Counted from the first letter of the stretch, positions 8,801 through 17,588 are shown. The stretch is DNA of 64,000 bases from Limnobacter sp. MED105 (GCF_000170915.1 NZ_ABCT01000010.1:56091-120090); one strand, 5' to 3'. The notes: generated from the letters alone by a model not told the origin. Translations and numbers: made by a program.

Positions 8801-10303
8801 ATGCATCATCCAGCCATTCCCTCATTCAAACGCCGCGCTTTATTGCGGGCCATGTTTCTTGGTGCTGGTGCTTCGGCCCTGCCATTCTTGAGCGCGTGCG
8901 GTTCAGATTCCGATGCATCACTAGCCACGGCTACACCCACAGGGCCCAATGAAACCGGGAACCCGCCTGTGGTAAACCCGCCGAGTCTTGGGCCTTTGGC
9001 CATGGAATTGCCCCTGCAAGCCGGGCCTTTGGCTGGCATTGGCGAATTGGTGGCCACGGGTGTAGACAATATTTTTGCGCCAGCTGGTTTTACCGTACGC
9101 CCAGTGGCCAGGCATTTGAGCAACCCTGTGTTGGGTATTCCCGATTTACTGGGATTGACCGGTTATAACTGGCATATGTTTCCGGATGGTGGTGCAGTCT
9201 TCCCGACCGAAGATGGCGGTTGGGTCTATGTATCCAACAGCGAAACCGAAGCACCACAAGGTGGCGTGGGCGCGCTTAGGTTCAATTCACAAGGTGACAT
9301 TGAATCAGCCTATCGAATTTTGACCGGAACAGCTCGCAATTGTGCAGGCGGAGCAACGCCATGGGGAACCTGGCTTAGCTGCGAAGAAACGCAAACCGGC
9401 GTGACCTCGGAATGTGACCCCTTGGGCAGCACGGCAACTGCGCGCGCATTGCCAGCGCTCGGTGTGTTCAATCACGAAGCTGTTGCCGTAGACATGGCCA
9501 CCAAAACCTTGTTCCTGACCGAAGACGCGGGCGACGGCCGCTTGTACCGTTTTGTGTCGGAGGGCGAGCTACGCCCGGCAGTCAATGGGCAAATGGGCTT
9601 GAACATGGAGCAAGGCAAGCTGCAAGTTCTGGAAATTGTTGGTTTTGAAGCCGGCGCTTATCAGGAAGACATTGCCGTGGCCCAACGTGTTCACCGTGTG
9701 AAGTGGGTCGATGCGCTTGAACCAGAAAACCCGCAGGCTCAAGTGCGTACACGCACCGCCGCAGCCGGTCTTCCGGTTCCGGGCACCGTGTTCAGGGGTG
9801 GTGAAGGCATCTGGATTCAAGAATTCCCGCAGGGCGAAGCACCTTCAGTGAGCGGCGTGGCCAAGCCGATGCGCGCTGTGGTGTTCTTCGCCTGCAAGGG
9901 CGACAACCGGGTTTACGCACTGGATATCGACAATGATTTGATTGAGGTGGTCTTCGACAATAGCCAACTGGCTGAAGGCACCGGCTTTGACGACGTTGAC
10001 AATCTGGTCATCAGCCCGGCTGGCGATGTCATCGTGGCCGAAGATGGCGATGCCATGCGCTTGATGGTGATGATTCCCAACAAGCCCGCAAAAATTCTGC
10101 TTCAAATTACCGGTGGTGGCAGTGAACTGGCTGGCCCCGCCTTCTCACCGGATGGCTCACGGCTTTACTTCAGCAACCAGCGCGGCCCCAACCTGCCAGC
10201 TTTGCCCGGCCTGCCCAACTTACCGGGCACTGGGGCCACCTATGAACTCTTGATACCGGAAGAATTCCGAACCGCGGTTGATTCCGCTGTGTCGCCCACC
10301 TGA
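8801..10303 (+). CDS. PhoX-type (DUF839) alkaline phosphatase-like lipoprotein
   Basis: The ATG at 8801 begins a Tat signal with FKRRALLRAMFLGAG and a lipobox LSAC. A longer frame runs upstream from 8726 but would put 25 residues before the signal. The mature protein, about 470 residues, holds the DUF839/PhoX motif GGATPWGTWLSCEET, then NHEAV, ALFLTEDAGDGRLYRF-like propeller segments and EDGDAM near the C-terminus. PhoX enzymes are Tat-exported Ca/Fe phosphatases. This one is shorter than canonical PhoX, so substrate specificity may differ. It faces a PhoD-type gene across a shared promoter region. Confidence 0.75.
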   Translation: MHHPAIPSFKRRALLRAMFLGAGASALPFLSACGSDSDASLATATPTGPNETGNPPVVNPPSLGPLAMELPLQAGPLAGIGELVATGVDNIFAPAGFTVRPVARHLSNPVLGIPDLLGLTGYNWHMFPDGGAVFPTEDGGWVYVSNSETEAPQGGVGALRFNSQGDIESAYRILTGTARNCAGGATPWGTWLSCEETQTGVTSECDPLGSTATARALPALGVFNHEAVAVDMATKTLFLTEDAGDGRLYRFVSEGELRPAVNGQMGLNMEQGKLQVLEIVGFEAGAYQEDIAVAQRVHRVKWVDALEPENPQAQVRTRTAAAGLPVPGTVFRGGEGIWIQEFPQGEAPSVSGVAKPMRAVVFFACKGDNRVYALDIDNDLIEVVFDNSQLAEGTGFDDVDNLVISPAGDVIVAEDGDAMRLMVMIPNKPAKILLQITGGGSELAGPAFSPDGSRLYFSNQRGPNLPALPGLPNLPGTGATYELLIPEEFRTAVDSAVSPT

Positions 10304-10330
10304 CACAAGCTGAAGGAACACTCAAAAATA

Positions 10331-10369
10331 TCGGGCTGGCTTGCAAGGACAGTGTAAGCCAAGCCCCGA
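10331..10369. terminator. Imperfect strong hairpin after the PhoX-type gene
   Basis: TCGGGCTGGCTT (10331-10342) pairs with AAGCCAAGCCCCGA (10356-10369) with two bulged bases. No T-run follows on the plus strand, while the minus strand reads ATATTTTTG after it. It could end transcription in either direction; weakly supported. Confidence 0.35.
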
Positions 10370-10409
10370 ATGATGCAGACAATACCAAACACAATGATTA
10401 TTTCGAAGT

Positions 10410-10425
10410 ATGCTTTGGTAAGCAT
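10410..10425. promoter_or_regulatory. Inverted repeat ahead of the alpha/beta hydrolase gene
   Basis: ATGCTT-TGGT-AAGCAT is a perfect 6-bp inverted repeat 30 bp upstream of the TTG start at 10455. It may be an operator, but the arms are short and no regulator is adjacent. Confidence 0.3.
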
Positions 10426-10454
10426 GTATCAATACTAAAAATAGAAGGTTCAAC

Positions 10455-11468
10455 TTGGCCAAACCTGTCCGCAAGTCCAAAGGCAAAGAAGTCACACCCA
10501 TTAGCGAAGGCGCAAAACTGGTTGATCAGTATTTTGACCACGTGGGTGAAGCTTTTCTTCGCCACGCCCCTGAAATAGACCCTGAAAAGCTGAAAGACTG
10601 GCGCCCGAAACTGTTCAGCTTCACCCGCTTGAACCCTTGGTACGGCGGCTTGGTGGGCGTGCACCGCAAGCGGATTGGTGTGGGCAAGGACAAACTGGTG
10701 TGGCTTGAAATCGGCAGTGAAAACAGCCCTGCGCTGCTGTTGATGCATGGTTTTGCTGCTGCAAAAGAGCACTGGTTGCCCTTGCTTCCTTTTTTCGCAG
10801 GTCAATTTCGCATTTTGATTCCTGACCTTCCTGGTTGGGGTGAAAGCGGTTTTAATCCGGACCGCAATTATGGCCTTGAAGACCAAACAGAACGCCTGCA
10901 CGACTGGCTGACAGAAATTGGCGTTCACAAAGTGAACGTGGTGGGCAACTCCATGGGTGGCGCACTGGCGGGTCTGTTGGCCGCCCGCTTTCCGGAAATG
11001 GTCACCAGCCTGGTATTGATGGATGCGCTGGGCCTGCCTGGCACAGAGGAAACCGACTTCATTCGCGAAGTTCTTCGCGGCAAGAATCGCTTGGTTCCAC
11101 GCGCCCCAATGGATGTCATGAAGTTGACAGACCTGGTATTTCACAACCGGGCCTTGGCGGCATCTGCTGCGTTTTTCTCGGCCACTGAACTGATTCACCG
11201 CAAAGATGTGAATGGATTTCTGTTTCAGGAAATGCTAAGCCGCCGCCCCGACTACACCAAAGCCACGTTTGAAGACATTTCAGCGCCCACCCTGGTGATG
11301 TGGGGCAAGCAGGACGATGTGCTGCACATTAGCTGCGCTTACGAATTCGAGCGACTGATCAAACGCTCGGAAATGTGTCTGTTCGACGGTGTAGGACACC
11401 TGCCGATGATCGAGACGCCCTACCCCTGTGCACAAGCTATCAAGGAATTTGTGCTCAGAAATCTTTAA
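10455..11468 (+). CDS. Alpha/beta-fold hydrolase
   Basis: The gene begins with a TTG codon preceded by AGAAGG; no other in-frame start precedes the conserved core. The protein has 337 residues and no signal peptide. It shows the fold's landmarks in order: oxyanion HG motif (LMHGFAAAKEHW), PDLPGWGES, nucleophile elbow GNSMGG, a catalytic Asp in WGKQDD and a catalytic His in GVGHLP. The N-terminal 100 residues carry an extra lysine-rich and helical segment. It probably hydrolyses an ester or C-C bond of a lipid-like compound; the substrate is unknown. It appears to be a single-gene unit. Confidence 0.75.
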   Translation: MAKPVRKSKGKEVTPISEGAKLVDQYFDHVGEAFLRHAPEIDPEKLKDWRPKLFSFTRLNPWYGGLVGVHRKRIGVGKDKLVWLEIGSENSPALLLMHGFAAAKEHWLPLLPFFAGQFRILIPDLPGWGESGFNPDRNYGLEDQTERLHDWLTEIGVHKVNVVGNSMGGALAGLLAARFPEMVTSLVLMDALGLPGTEETDFIREVLRGKNRLVPRAPMDVMKLTDLVFHNRALAASAAFFSATELIHRKDVNGFLFQEMLSRRPDYTKATFEDISAPTLVMWGKQDDVLHISCAYEFERLIKRSEMCLFDGVGHLPMIETPYPCAQAIKEFVLRNL

Positions 11469-11501
11469 TTGAATATTTCCCTGTAGGATGCTCGCTGTAA
11501 A

Positions 11502-11549
11502 TTGCCTTATTTGTAGCATTTTGCTACACTCAGGGCATTGCACAGTGCA
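11502..11549 (+). promoter_or_regulatory. Promoter and operator of the toxin-antitoxin module
   Basis: A -35 (TTGCCT, 11502-11507) and -10 (TACACT, 11525-11530) are spaced by 17 bp. The perfect inverted repeat TGTAGCA-TTT-TGCTACA (11512-11528) overlaps the spacer and -10. A second one, TGCAC-A-GTGCA (11539-11549), follows. The placement fits autorepression by the antitoxin or toxin-antitoxin complex. Confidence 0.6.
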
Positions 11550-11569
11550 TCCCACCGAGGAAATATGCC

Positions 11570-11980
11570 ATGACCAAAGCCTCTTCACCCATTCGCATTC
11601 AATCTGACTTGATGAGCAACGCCACCGTGTTGGGCAAGCTCAACCACCGCAGCGCAGCAGAACAAATCGAATACTGGGCCAGCATTGGTCAAAAAGTTGA
11701 AAGTGTGCTGGATCCGGAAACGCTGCTGCAAATCAAGGCCGGCTTGTTACGGGTCAAACTGGAACAGGTGAACGCACCGCCTGTCAGCGCCGATTGGGTG
11801 TTTGGCAACCTGGATATGAAACGCACCACTGGTGAATTGAAAGAAGAAGTAAGCCAGAACAAAGTACGTTATCAGGCCAGCAGTACACACCCTGGCCTGC
11901 TTGAACAAATCGATGCCAAAGGCAAAACCCGAATCGGTCAGTTTGAAAACGGCCAATTCAAGCCAGTCAAACTGGCATGA
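11570..11980 (+). CDS. ParD-like antitoxin of a type II toxin-antitoxin system
   Basis: The 136-residue protein starts at an ATG with a CGAGGAA site. Residues 5-45 (SPIRIQSDLMSNATVLGKLN, then HRSAAEQIEYWASIGQK) match the ParD-like antitoxin family, a ribbon-helix-helix-type DNA-binding region. The C-terminal third (about 90-136) is polar and probably the toxin-binding tail. It overlaps the zeta-toxin gene by 4 bases (ATGA), as expected for coupled antitoxin-toxin expression. The inverted repeats just upstream are the likely self-operator. Confidence 0.75.
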   Translation: MTKASSPIRIQSDLMSNATVLGKLNHRSAAEQIEYWASIGQKVESVLDPETLLQIKAGLLRVKLEQVNAPPVSADWVFGNLDMKRTTGELKEEVSQNKVRYQASSTHPGLLEQIDAKGKTRIGQFENGQFKPVKLA

Positions 11981-12546
11981 AGCAACTGTGGCTGCTGGTG
12001 GGTGGCAACGGGGCGGGTAAATCGACCTTTTACCGCACCCAGTTAAAGCCCTTGGGCATGCCGTTTGTCAATGCAGATGACATTGCCCGCGATGTGTTTC
12101 CCCAAGCCCCCGAGGAACACAGCTATGAAGCCGCAAAAATTGCCGAAAACCTGCGCAATAGCCTGCTGGAACAAGGCAAAAACTTCTGCTTTGAAACCGT
12201 GTTTTCACACCCCAGCAAAATCGATTTTGTCGCCAAAGCCAAAGCCTTGGGCTATCAAGTGGTGATGGTGTTTGTTCACCTCGAACAAAGCAGCCTGAAC
12301 AAAGCTCGGGTGCATCAACGCATTGAAACCGGCGGGCATGCCGTACCCGACGATAAAATCGAAACGCGAATTCCACGAACTGTGGACAATGTGTTGAATG
12401 CCTTGCCTCTGTGCGATGATGTGTGGGTACTCGACAACTCCAGTGCACAGGACCCCTACAGAAAAATACTGCGAATTCAGGGTGGCGACCTGCAGGCATT
12501 CGTTCAACCGCTGCCCGATTGGGCCAGTCGCTTCAAAACACACTGA
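11977..12546 (+). CDS. Zeta-toxin family kinase
   Basis: The 189-residue protein has a Walker A loop GGNGAGKST at residues 9-17, followed by VNADDIARDVFP, the FETVFSH strand and an RVHQRIETGGHAVP segment. This arrangement is typical of chromosomal zeta-like toxins, P-loop kinases that phosphorylate UDP-sugars or related nucleotides and thereby block cell-wall synthesis. The partner just upstream is a ParD-like protein rather than a canonical epsilon antitoxin. All visible motifs are intact, so an active toxin is likely. Confidence 0.8.
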   Translation: MKQLWLLVGGNGAGKSTFYRTQLKPLGMPFVNADDIARDVFPQAPEEHSYEAAKIAENLRNSLLEQGKNFCFETVFSHPSKIDFVAKAKALGYQVVMVFVHLEQSSLNKARVHQRIETGGHAVPDDKIETRIPRTVDNVLNALPLCDDVWVLDNSSAQDPYRKILRIQGGDLQAFVQPLPDWASRFKTH

Positions 12547-12611
12547 ACGAACGGCATTTCGATGAGTCTTAAACAGATCAATTGAACTTTATTGAGTGAC
12601 GCGAATTCGTG

Positions 12612-13499
12612 ATGAAAACGGCAATTCGACCCCGAACCTGCTTGCTAATGGCCTGTGTGGCTGTATTGGCCGCATGCAGTGCAATCAAACTGGGTTACAA
12701 CAACTCGGCAAGTTTTGCGCACACCTACCTCACCAGCAAAGTTGATTTTGATTCTGAACAATCCGCATTTCTAAAAACAAGCCTGAACGAAATTGTGGAG
12801 TGGCATCGCAACGCTGAACTTCCAGTGCTTGCCGGCGAATTGCAAGCGGCCCGCCAGGCTTTGGCCGCCCGCAATGGCGTGGTTACCCCCGTGAATGCAA
12901 ATCAGGTGCAGGCACTGAACCTGGCGATCAGGGCATCGCTTCGGCGCACCGCCAATGAAGCCGCACCCGTGATCGCGAAAAACATGCTGGGTTTGTGGCC
13001 CAATCAAATTTCTGACATTCAAAAAGCGCTCGACAAATCGAATGTGGAATACCGTGAAGAACGATTGATGCAAAGCGCCGATCAGCGAGTGCGCGAGTCG
13101 GCTGAACGCATGACCGAGCGGTTCGAACGCTGGCTGGGCACATTAACTCCGGTTCAAATCAAACAAATTGAAGCTTGGGCCAGAGCCGAAACCCACAGGG
13201 CCGAGTCTCGCTATGAAAAACGGCTTGAGCGACAGCAACAATTCATGGTCTTGGTGAACAAAGCCGCCAACCGCCAAATTGATCAGGCCACATTAAGCCA
13301 GGAAATTGCCCGCTTGCTCAATGCCTGGCAAAGCCCCGCCAGTGCCGCTGAAAAACAGGAAAGCGAACAACGGCAAAAGGCAACCATTGGATTGATTGTT
13401 AATGTGCTTAATTCGGCCACTGCCGAGCAACGCAACAATGCAGCTGACCGGGCTGCAGGTTGGGCCAAAGATTTCCAGATTTTGGCCAGCAACAATTAG
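12612..13499 (+). CDS. DUF6279 family lipoprotein
   Basis: The ATG at 12612 is preferred to the GTG one codon earlier. The product has about 295 residues with a lipoprotein signal ending LAACS. It continues with IKLGYNN, the start of the DUF6279 family, which is found in Proteobacteria and has no known function. The mature protein is almost entirely helical and rich in Gln, Glu, Arg and Ala (for example RESAERMTERFERWL and YEKRLERQQQF), suggesting a helical bundle at the envelope. It stands alone between the toxin gene and the secreted hydrolase. Confidence 0.7.
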   Translation: MKTAIRPRTCLLMACVAVLAACSAIKLGYNNSASFAHTYLTSKVDFDSEQSAFLKTSLNEIVEWHRNAELPVLAGELQAARQALAARNGVVTPVNANQVQALNLAIRASLRRTANEAAPVIAKNMLGLWPNQISDIQKALDKSNVEYREERLMQSADQRVRESAERMTERFERWLGTLTPVQIKQIEAWARAETHRAESRYEKRLERQQQFMVLVNKAANRQIDQATLSQEIARLLNAWQSPASAAEKQESEQRQKATIGLIVNVLNSATAEQRNNAADRAAGWAKDFQILASNN

Positions 13500-13511
13500 C
13501 TCACAATTGAA

Positions 13512-13564
13512 TCCATAGGTACTTTACCGAAGTAATAGTTCATCGTGCTCAATACACCTATGGA
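13512..13564 (+). other. Long-range inverted repeat in the leader of the secreted hydrolase
   Basis: TCCATAGGT (13512-13520) and ACCTATGGA (13556-13564) are a perfect 9-bp inverted repeat with a 35-base spacer, ending 8 bases before the GTG start at 13573. In RNA it could form a stem that covers the ribosome binding region. There is no T-run, so it is not a terminator. Confidence 0.4.
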
Positions 13565-13572
13565 CCATTACC

Positions 13573-15732
13573 GTGCCTTTTACTGTGCCCCTTGCCCCTC
13601 AAAAGAAGCTGATCTCCTTAACTTTCACTGCATTGCTGGTTGCTTGCGGCAGCGAAGACTCCGTAGTTTCCAATAACCCGGGAACAGGTACACCGGTGAC
13701 TCCACAAGAGACAGCCCAGTGCAACGAACAGTCCTGGTTTGCAGGTGTTACCGAGATTTGTAACGGGGTGCTGGTTTACCGCGATTATGTGTACGACGAC
13801 TATGGTGCTGACACGGGCTTGCTGTCACCCAGCCCTGCCTTGCTGAACCTGGCGAGCCGTGGCGGGCAGTTGGGCAACCCTTTGGCCAACACCCCAGGTT
13901 TGTTGTCGCCCACAGCAGGCGATTCACGCTACCCCGCCGGCGCAGAGAGCACTGCCGACCTGATCGAACTCCGCTTGAGCCGCCAAGGCAACACCTACAG
14001 TGCAAGTTTTGAGATGAATGCCCTGTACGAAGCGGGCCAAAGCATTGCAGCGATTGCGGTGGACACAGACAACAACCCGGCAACAGGCACAGAAACCCTG
14101 ATGGGACTGACGGTGCGAGGTGCCGACGCGGTGTATGAATTCAACACAGGAAACCCGGACAGCAACCTGATCACAGGCACCTTCCCTGCACCTGTAAGCA
14201 ATCCGTTCAAAATGTGGGCAGTCACTGCACAAAGCAACGGCGAAGTCATGAACGTGGCATTCCGAGGTGCAGACGAAGAAGCCGACGCGCAAGGTACTGT
14301 GCCCTCGCAGGTATTGCCCAACAAAGGCGATTGGTGGGAGGACAAACAGGCGGCCGCCTTGGGGGCAGGCGACATCAGTCAGTTTTTCGCTGTGGTGGAC
14401 AGCCGCAAATTGACACCAGGCACCACAGAAAAGGCGGTAGTGGATGCAGGTTTCAGACAACGGGTTTACACCTCGAAATACACGGCGCCCAATTCCACGG
14501 GTGAAGGCATGGTGCTGCAGGCCGAATCATCCAGCCCGGAGACAAACAGCCGCTTCTGTGGGCAGTACTTTCACTTCGTGGGCAAGTATCAGCCTTACGG
14601 GGTGTACATTCCCAAAAACGGCAACTTTGACGACCAGCGCAGCCTGCAAATGATTATGCATGGCTGCGAAGCCAACCATGCCAGCCAGATCAATCAGCCG
14701 GGCATGCAGGCCCAATTTGGTGACGCCCTGGACCGGGTGTTGATTTCGCCATTGGGGCGCGGTCCTTATGGGTTTTACTCCGGCTTGTCGGAACGCGATG
14801 CGCTCGACGTGCTCGACGATGCCTTGAACACGTTCAACATTGATGAGGACCGGATACTGGTGGGCGGTTATTCCATGGGAGGCTATGGTTCCACCCGCCT
14901 GGCTGCGCTGTACCCAGACCGCTTTGCGGGTTTGAGCAACTGGGTGGGCTTCACCGGCAGTATCTTGAATACTCCCTTGATTGGCGATGTGCTGATTCAA
15001 GGTGAAGAAGCACTGACCAGCGCCCTGCCCTTTGCCTTGCCAGTGAGCAGCACCATTGGCGGCGTGGGCAACATCAGCAATTACCTGGGTAATTTGCGTC
15101 ACATTCCTGGTACTCATTCGTATGGTGCACTCGATGAGTTGGTGCAGGTGAACACCGGGCTTGACTGGGCACTGAAACTGAGCCAAACCGATGGCGTGCT
15201 GTACGAGTTTTACATGCACTTGGTGGCAGAACACTTAACCTTGATTGCGCTGGACGAATGGAGCAAAGAGGCAGAATTCACACGCAACTTGAAGCGCGTA
15301 AAAAACCCGGGCCGAATTACCTTCAAAACCAATGAAGCATTTGCCTATCCTGAGTATGAGATCAAGCATGACAAAGCTTATTGGCTAAGCCAAATCAAAG
15401 GCCGTGCGGAAGGTGACATTGCGATGGATGTTGAAAGCTTTGCCTGCGCACGCAGCACCAGCAACTTTGAAAACGGGCAAACCGCAGGCAATGGCCCTGT
15501 GCCCTTTATTCAAACATTCCGCAGGCTTGTGGGCATACCTGTACAGGCTGCCAGCGAGAACCGGTTGACAGCGAACCTGCGCAATGTGGCCTCGATGAGA
15601 ATTGACACCACTGCAAGTTGCCTGCAAAACGGAGCCGCTTACACCGTGGTGTCCGACGGCCCCGTGGTGCTTAATTTCAGCAACGGCAAAGTATTGAATT
15701 TGCCGGCGGGCACCAGCACAGGGAATCTTTAA
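13573..15732 (+). CDS. Large secreted lipoprotein with C-terminal alpha/beta hydrolase (PHB-depolymerase-like)
   Basis: A 719-residue protein from a GTG start; the signal (KKLISLTFTALLVACGSEDS) has a clear lipobox. Residues about 110-260 form a beta-rich domain with IAAIAVDTDNNPATGTE, resembling DOMON-like carbohydrate-binding domains. From about 320 the protein has an alpha/beta hydrolase fold with an MHGCEANH oxyanion segment and nucleophile elbow GGYSMGGYG near residue 435, as in extracellular esterases and PHB depolymerase-like proteins. A His in HLVAEHL may complete the triad. It likely hydrolyses an extracellular polymer or ester; the substrate is unknown. Confidence 0.65.
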   Translation: MPFTVPLAPQKKLISLTFTALLVACGSEDSVVSNNPGTGTPVTPQETAQCNEQSWFAGVTEICNGVLVYRDYVYDDYGADTGLLSPSPALLNLASRGGQLGNPLANTPGLLSPTAGDSRYPAGAESTADLIELRLSRQGNTYSASFEMNALYEAGQSIAAIAVDTDNNPATGTETLMGLTVRGADAVYEFNTGNPDSNLITGTFPAPVSNPFKMWAVTAQSNGEVMNVAFRGADEEADAQGTVPSQVLPNKGDWWEDKQAAALGAGDISQFFAVVDSRKLTPGTTEKAVVDAGFRQRVYTSKYTAPNSTGEGMVLQAESSSPETNSRFCGQYFHFVGKYQPYGVYIPKNGNFDDQRSLQMIMHGCEANHASQINQPGMQAQFGDALDRVLISPLGRGPYGFYSGLSERDALDVLDDALNTFNIDEDRILVGGYSMGGYGSTRLAALYPDRFAGLSNWVGFTGSILNTPLIGDVLIQGEEALTSALPFALPVSSTIGGVGNISNYLGNLRHIPGTHSYGALDELVQVNTGLDWALKLSQTDGVLYEFYMHLVAEHLTLIALDEWSKEAEFTRNLKRVKNPGRITFKTNEAFAYPEYEIKHDKAYWLSQIKGRAEGDIAMDVESFACARSTSNFENGQTAGNGPVPFIQTFRRLVGIPVQAASENRLTANLRNVASMRIDTTASCLQNGAAYTVVSDGPVVLNFSNGKVLNLPAGTSTGNL

Positions 15733-15736
15733 ACCA

Positions 15737-16774
15737 TTACCTGGCAAGAAGGTCTTGCACCTTCTTGCTGCTGTAAAAACGTTGAAGATTGCGGCGCAGG
15801 AAACTTTCTGCAACGCCTTCCTTAATAACCAGCAACGCAAGGTCGGGAATGTAATTGTCCAGTTCATCAAGGATCATTTCACGGCTGACACCAATGTCAT
15901 CAAGCAAGGACTGCAGCGACTGGTCGCCATACTTCTCAAAGAAAAACTCAACACCCAAATCAATACACGACTTCAGGTATTCGGTGTTGCGGAACTCAAG
16001 CCAGAACTCATACCCCAATACCATGAATTCTTGAAGGTCTTGCTCGGTCAGGTAATCGCGATAAGCCGTCAGCGGCCATTCACGCACCACATCCCAAAAC
16101 GCCAGGGCGCTATTCATGGCAGTTTCCCGATACTGCTCATTGTCCAGCGTTTCGTCTACCATCTCCAGCGAGCTTTTAACGCCACTCTCCATCAAGTTGC
16201 GCACCCGGTCTTCAAGCCCTTCTGACAAATCAGGCGCCTTCGTACTCAACCATTCACGCACCTTGCGGGTGCTGCTGGCCACAGTAGAGAATTTCATCAG
16301 GTTGTTTTGCTCAAACACGTAGCCTTTGAGCACCGTGAAAATCACATCGGACAAAAAATGCCGAAACGGCGTGCTGTTGCGGATATTGGTCACTGCGTGG
16401 TCAAGCACGCCATCCTGCTCAAAAATCTTTTCAATGAATTCAGTGGCAATGGAATCAGAGACCACTTCACCAATCCTGGTGGTTCGGCTGGCTGGGAATT
16501 CGAAAATCCGATTGGCAATCTCGCCAAACAACTCTGGAATGGCACCACCAATTTCCATCTCAACGGCATAGCGTTGAGCGGTGCCCTTGACCTTGTTTTC
16601 ATCGACAGCGTCGCGCAGGCGAATGTGCTCCAACCGGTCAATCAGATACCCAACCTCTTCAGCCAGTAAGGCCTGAAACTTTTTACCCTTGAGGTTTTGC
16701 AGCCAGAAAGCCACCTCGGCTTCAAGCAATTGCGACGCCAAATCTTTGGGCTGCTCAGCGCTGGTTTTCGCCAT
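15737..16774 (-). CDS. Conserved protein of unknown function, helical
   Basis: The 345-residue protein starts at an ATG and lacks a signal peptide or membrane segment. It is highly charged and helical throughout, with stretches such as LRDAVDENKVKGTAQRY, LEDRVRNLMESGVKSSLEM and YLKSCIDLGVEFFFEKYG. The C-terminus contains SFLRRNLQRFYSSKKVQDLL. I do not recognise a catalytic motif or family. It may be a regulatory or scaffold protein of the cytoplasm, but nothing in the sequence decides this. It converges on the secreted hydrolase (4-bp gap) and is divergent from the periplasmic protein at 16832. Confidence 0.6.
   Translation of the reverse strand: MAKTSAEQPKDLASQLLEAEVAFWLQNLKGKKFQALLAEEVGYLIDRLEHIRLRDAVDENKVKGTAQRYAVEMEIGGAIPELFGEIANRIFEFPASRTTRIGEVVSDSIATEFIEKIFEQDGVLDHAVTNIRNSTPFRHFLSDVIFTVLKGYVFEQNNLMKFSTVASSTRKVREWLSTKAPDLSEGLEDRVRNLMESGVKSSLEMVDETLDNEQYRETAMNSALAFWDVVREWPLTAYRDYLTEQDLQEFMVLGYEFWLEFRNTEYLKSCIDLGVEFFFEKYGDQSLQSLLDDIGVSREMILDELDNYIPDLALLVIKEGVAESFLRRNLQRFYSSKKVQDLLAR
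15744..15768. terminator. Perfect 10-bp hairpin between convergent genes
   Basis: GCAAGAAGGT (15744-15753) and ACCTTCTTGC (15759-15768) pair perfectly around a 5-base loop. The hairpin lies in the last codons of the minus-strand gene and just past the plus-strand stop. There is no T-run on either side, so intrinsic termination is uncertain. Confidence 0.4.
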
Positions 16775-16831
16775 GTCTATTCCGATGTGTAGTAGTGTTG
16801 AATGATTCTAACCTGCTGTATCGAGGTTCCC

Positions 16832-17527
16832 GTGTTGAAAAAACTGATTGCTTTGCTGTTTGTTAGTGCAAGTGCTCCAGCCTTGGCCCACCTGACCTGG
16901 ATTGACGTGGGAGAACAAAGCCTGGGATTGTCGACCGGTCACAATTTCCCCGCCAAAGAAATTACTGTCAAGGGTGAATATGTAGACTCTGTAAGATGCG
17001 TCGGAGACGATGGCAATGTATTCGATTTGCCATTCAATGACAAAAGCATTCGCTACGTTTACAAGAAACGCCCCACCAACTGCCTGGCCATTCTAAAAAC
17101 CAGCCAGATCGAGCTCTCCCCCCGCCAGGGTGCACAGCATTTTGATGAAAACAAAGTAGACAAAGTCTTGGTGAACAAGGTGAAGAACAGTGACAAATTC
17201 AGCGAAGAATATTTCAAGGCAGCACAAGTCAAACCTGTTGAGAAAGACGGTCATTTGTACAATCCCGACATTGCTCAATTCGTGACGCTGCCAGGCGATT
17301 CTTCAACGATTTATGTCTACAAAAACGGCAAACCTTTGGCTCAGCTACCAGTTGGTCTGGAGTATCCCGAAACACCTGTGACCTTGTGGTCGAAAACAGA
17401 TTCAAGCGGCAAAGTCACGTTGCTGTTGCAACCCAAAGGCAAGGCACTGATTCGCACATTGATCACGGAGGAAATAGGCAACGCTTACAAAAGCCAGTTT
17501 TTGTCCGTGATTTTGAATGATGAATAA
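16832..17527 (+). CDS. Periplasmic protein of unknown function, possibly DUF4198-like
   Basis: The GTG at 16832 gives a clean signal peptide (LKKLIALLFVSASAPALA, then HLTW) and is preceded by GAGG; the longer frame from 16802 would put ten unlikely residues ahead. The mature protein of about 210 residues begins HLTWIDVGEQSLGLSTGHNF, like periplasmic metal-uptake-associated DUF4198 proteins that keep an N-terminal His. The last 80 residues (SSTIYVYKNGKPLAQLPVGL and PVTLWSKTDSSGKVTLLL) look like an Ig-type beta-sandwich. The family assignment is tentative. Confidence 0.5.
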   Translation: MLKKLIALLFVSASAPALAHLTWIDVGEQSLGLSTGHNFPAKEITVKGEYVDSVRCVGDDGNVFDLPFNDKSIRYVYKKRPTNCLAILKTSQIELSPRQGAQHFDENKVDKVLVNKVKNSDKFSEEYFKAAQVKPVEKDGHLYNPDIAQFVTLPGDSSTIYVYKNGKPLAQLPVGLEYPETPVTLWSKTDSSGKVTLLLQPKGKALIRTLITEEIGNAYKSQFLSVILNDE

Positions 17528-17532
17528 AAAAA

Positions 17533-17556
17533 CCCCGCAATTTCTACGTTGCGGGG
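17533..17556 (-). terminator. Rho-independent terminator
   Basis: CCCCGCAA (17533-17540) pairs with TTGCGGGG (17549-17556) around an 8-base loop. On the minus strand the stem is followed by seven T residues. It ends the DUF4331/small-lipoprotein unit. Confidence 0.85.
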
Positions 17557-17588
17557 CTATCTAGATCAACTGAGTTTTACCCCAATAC

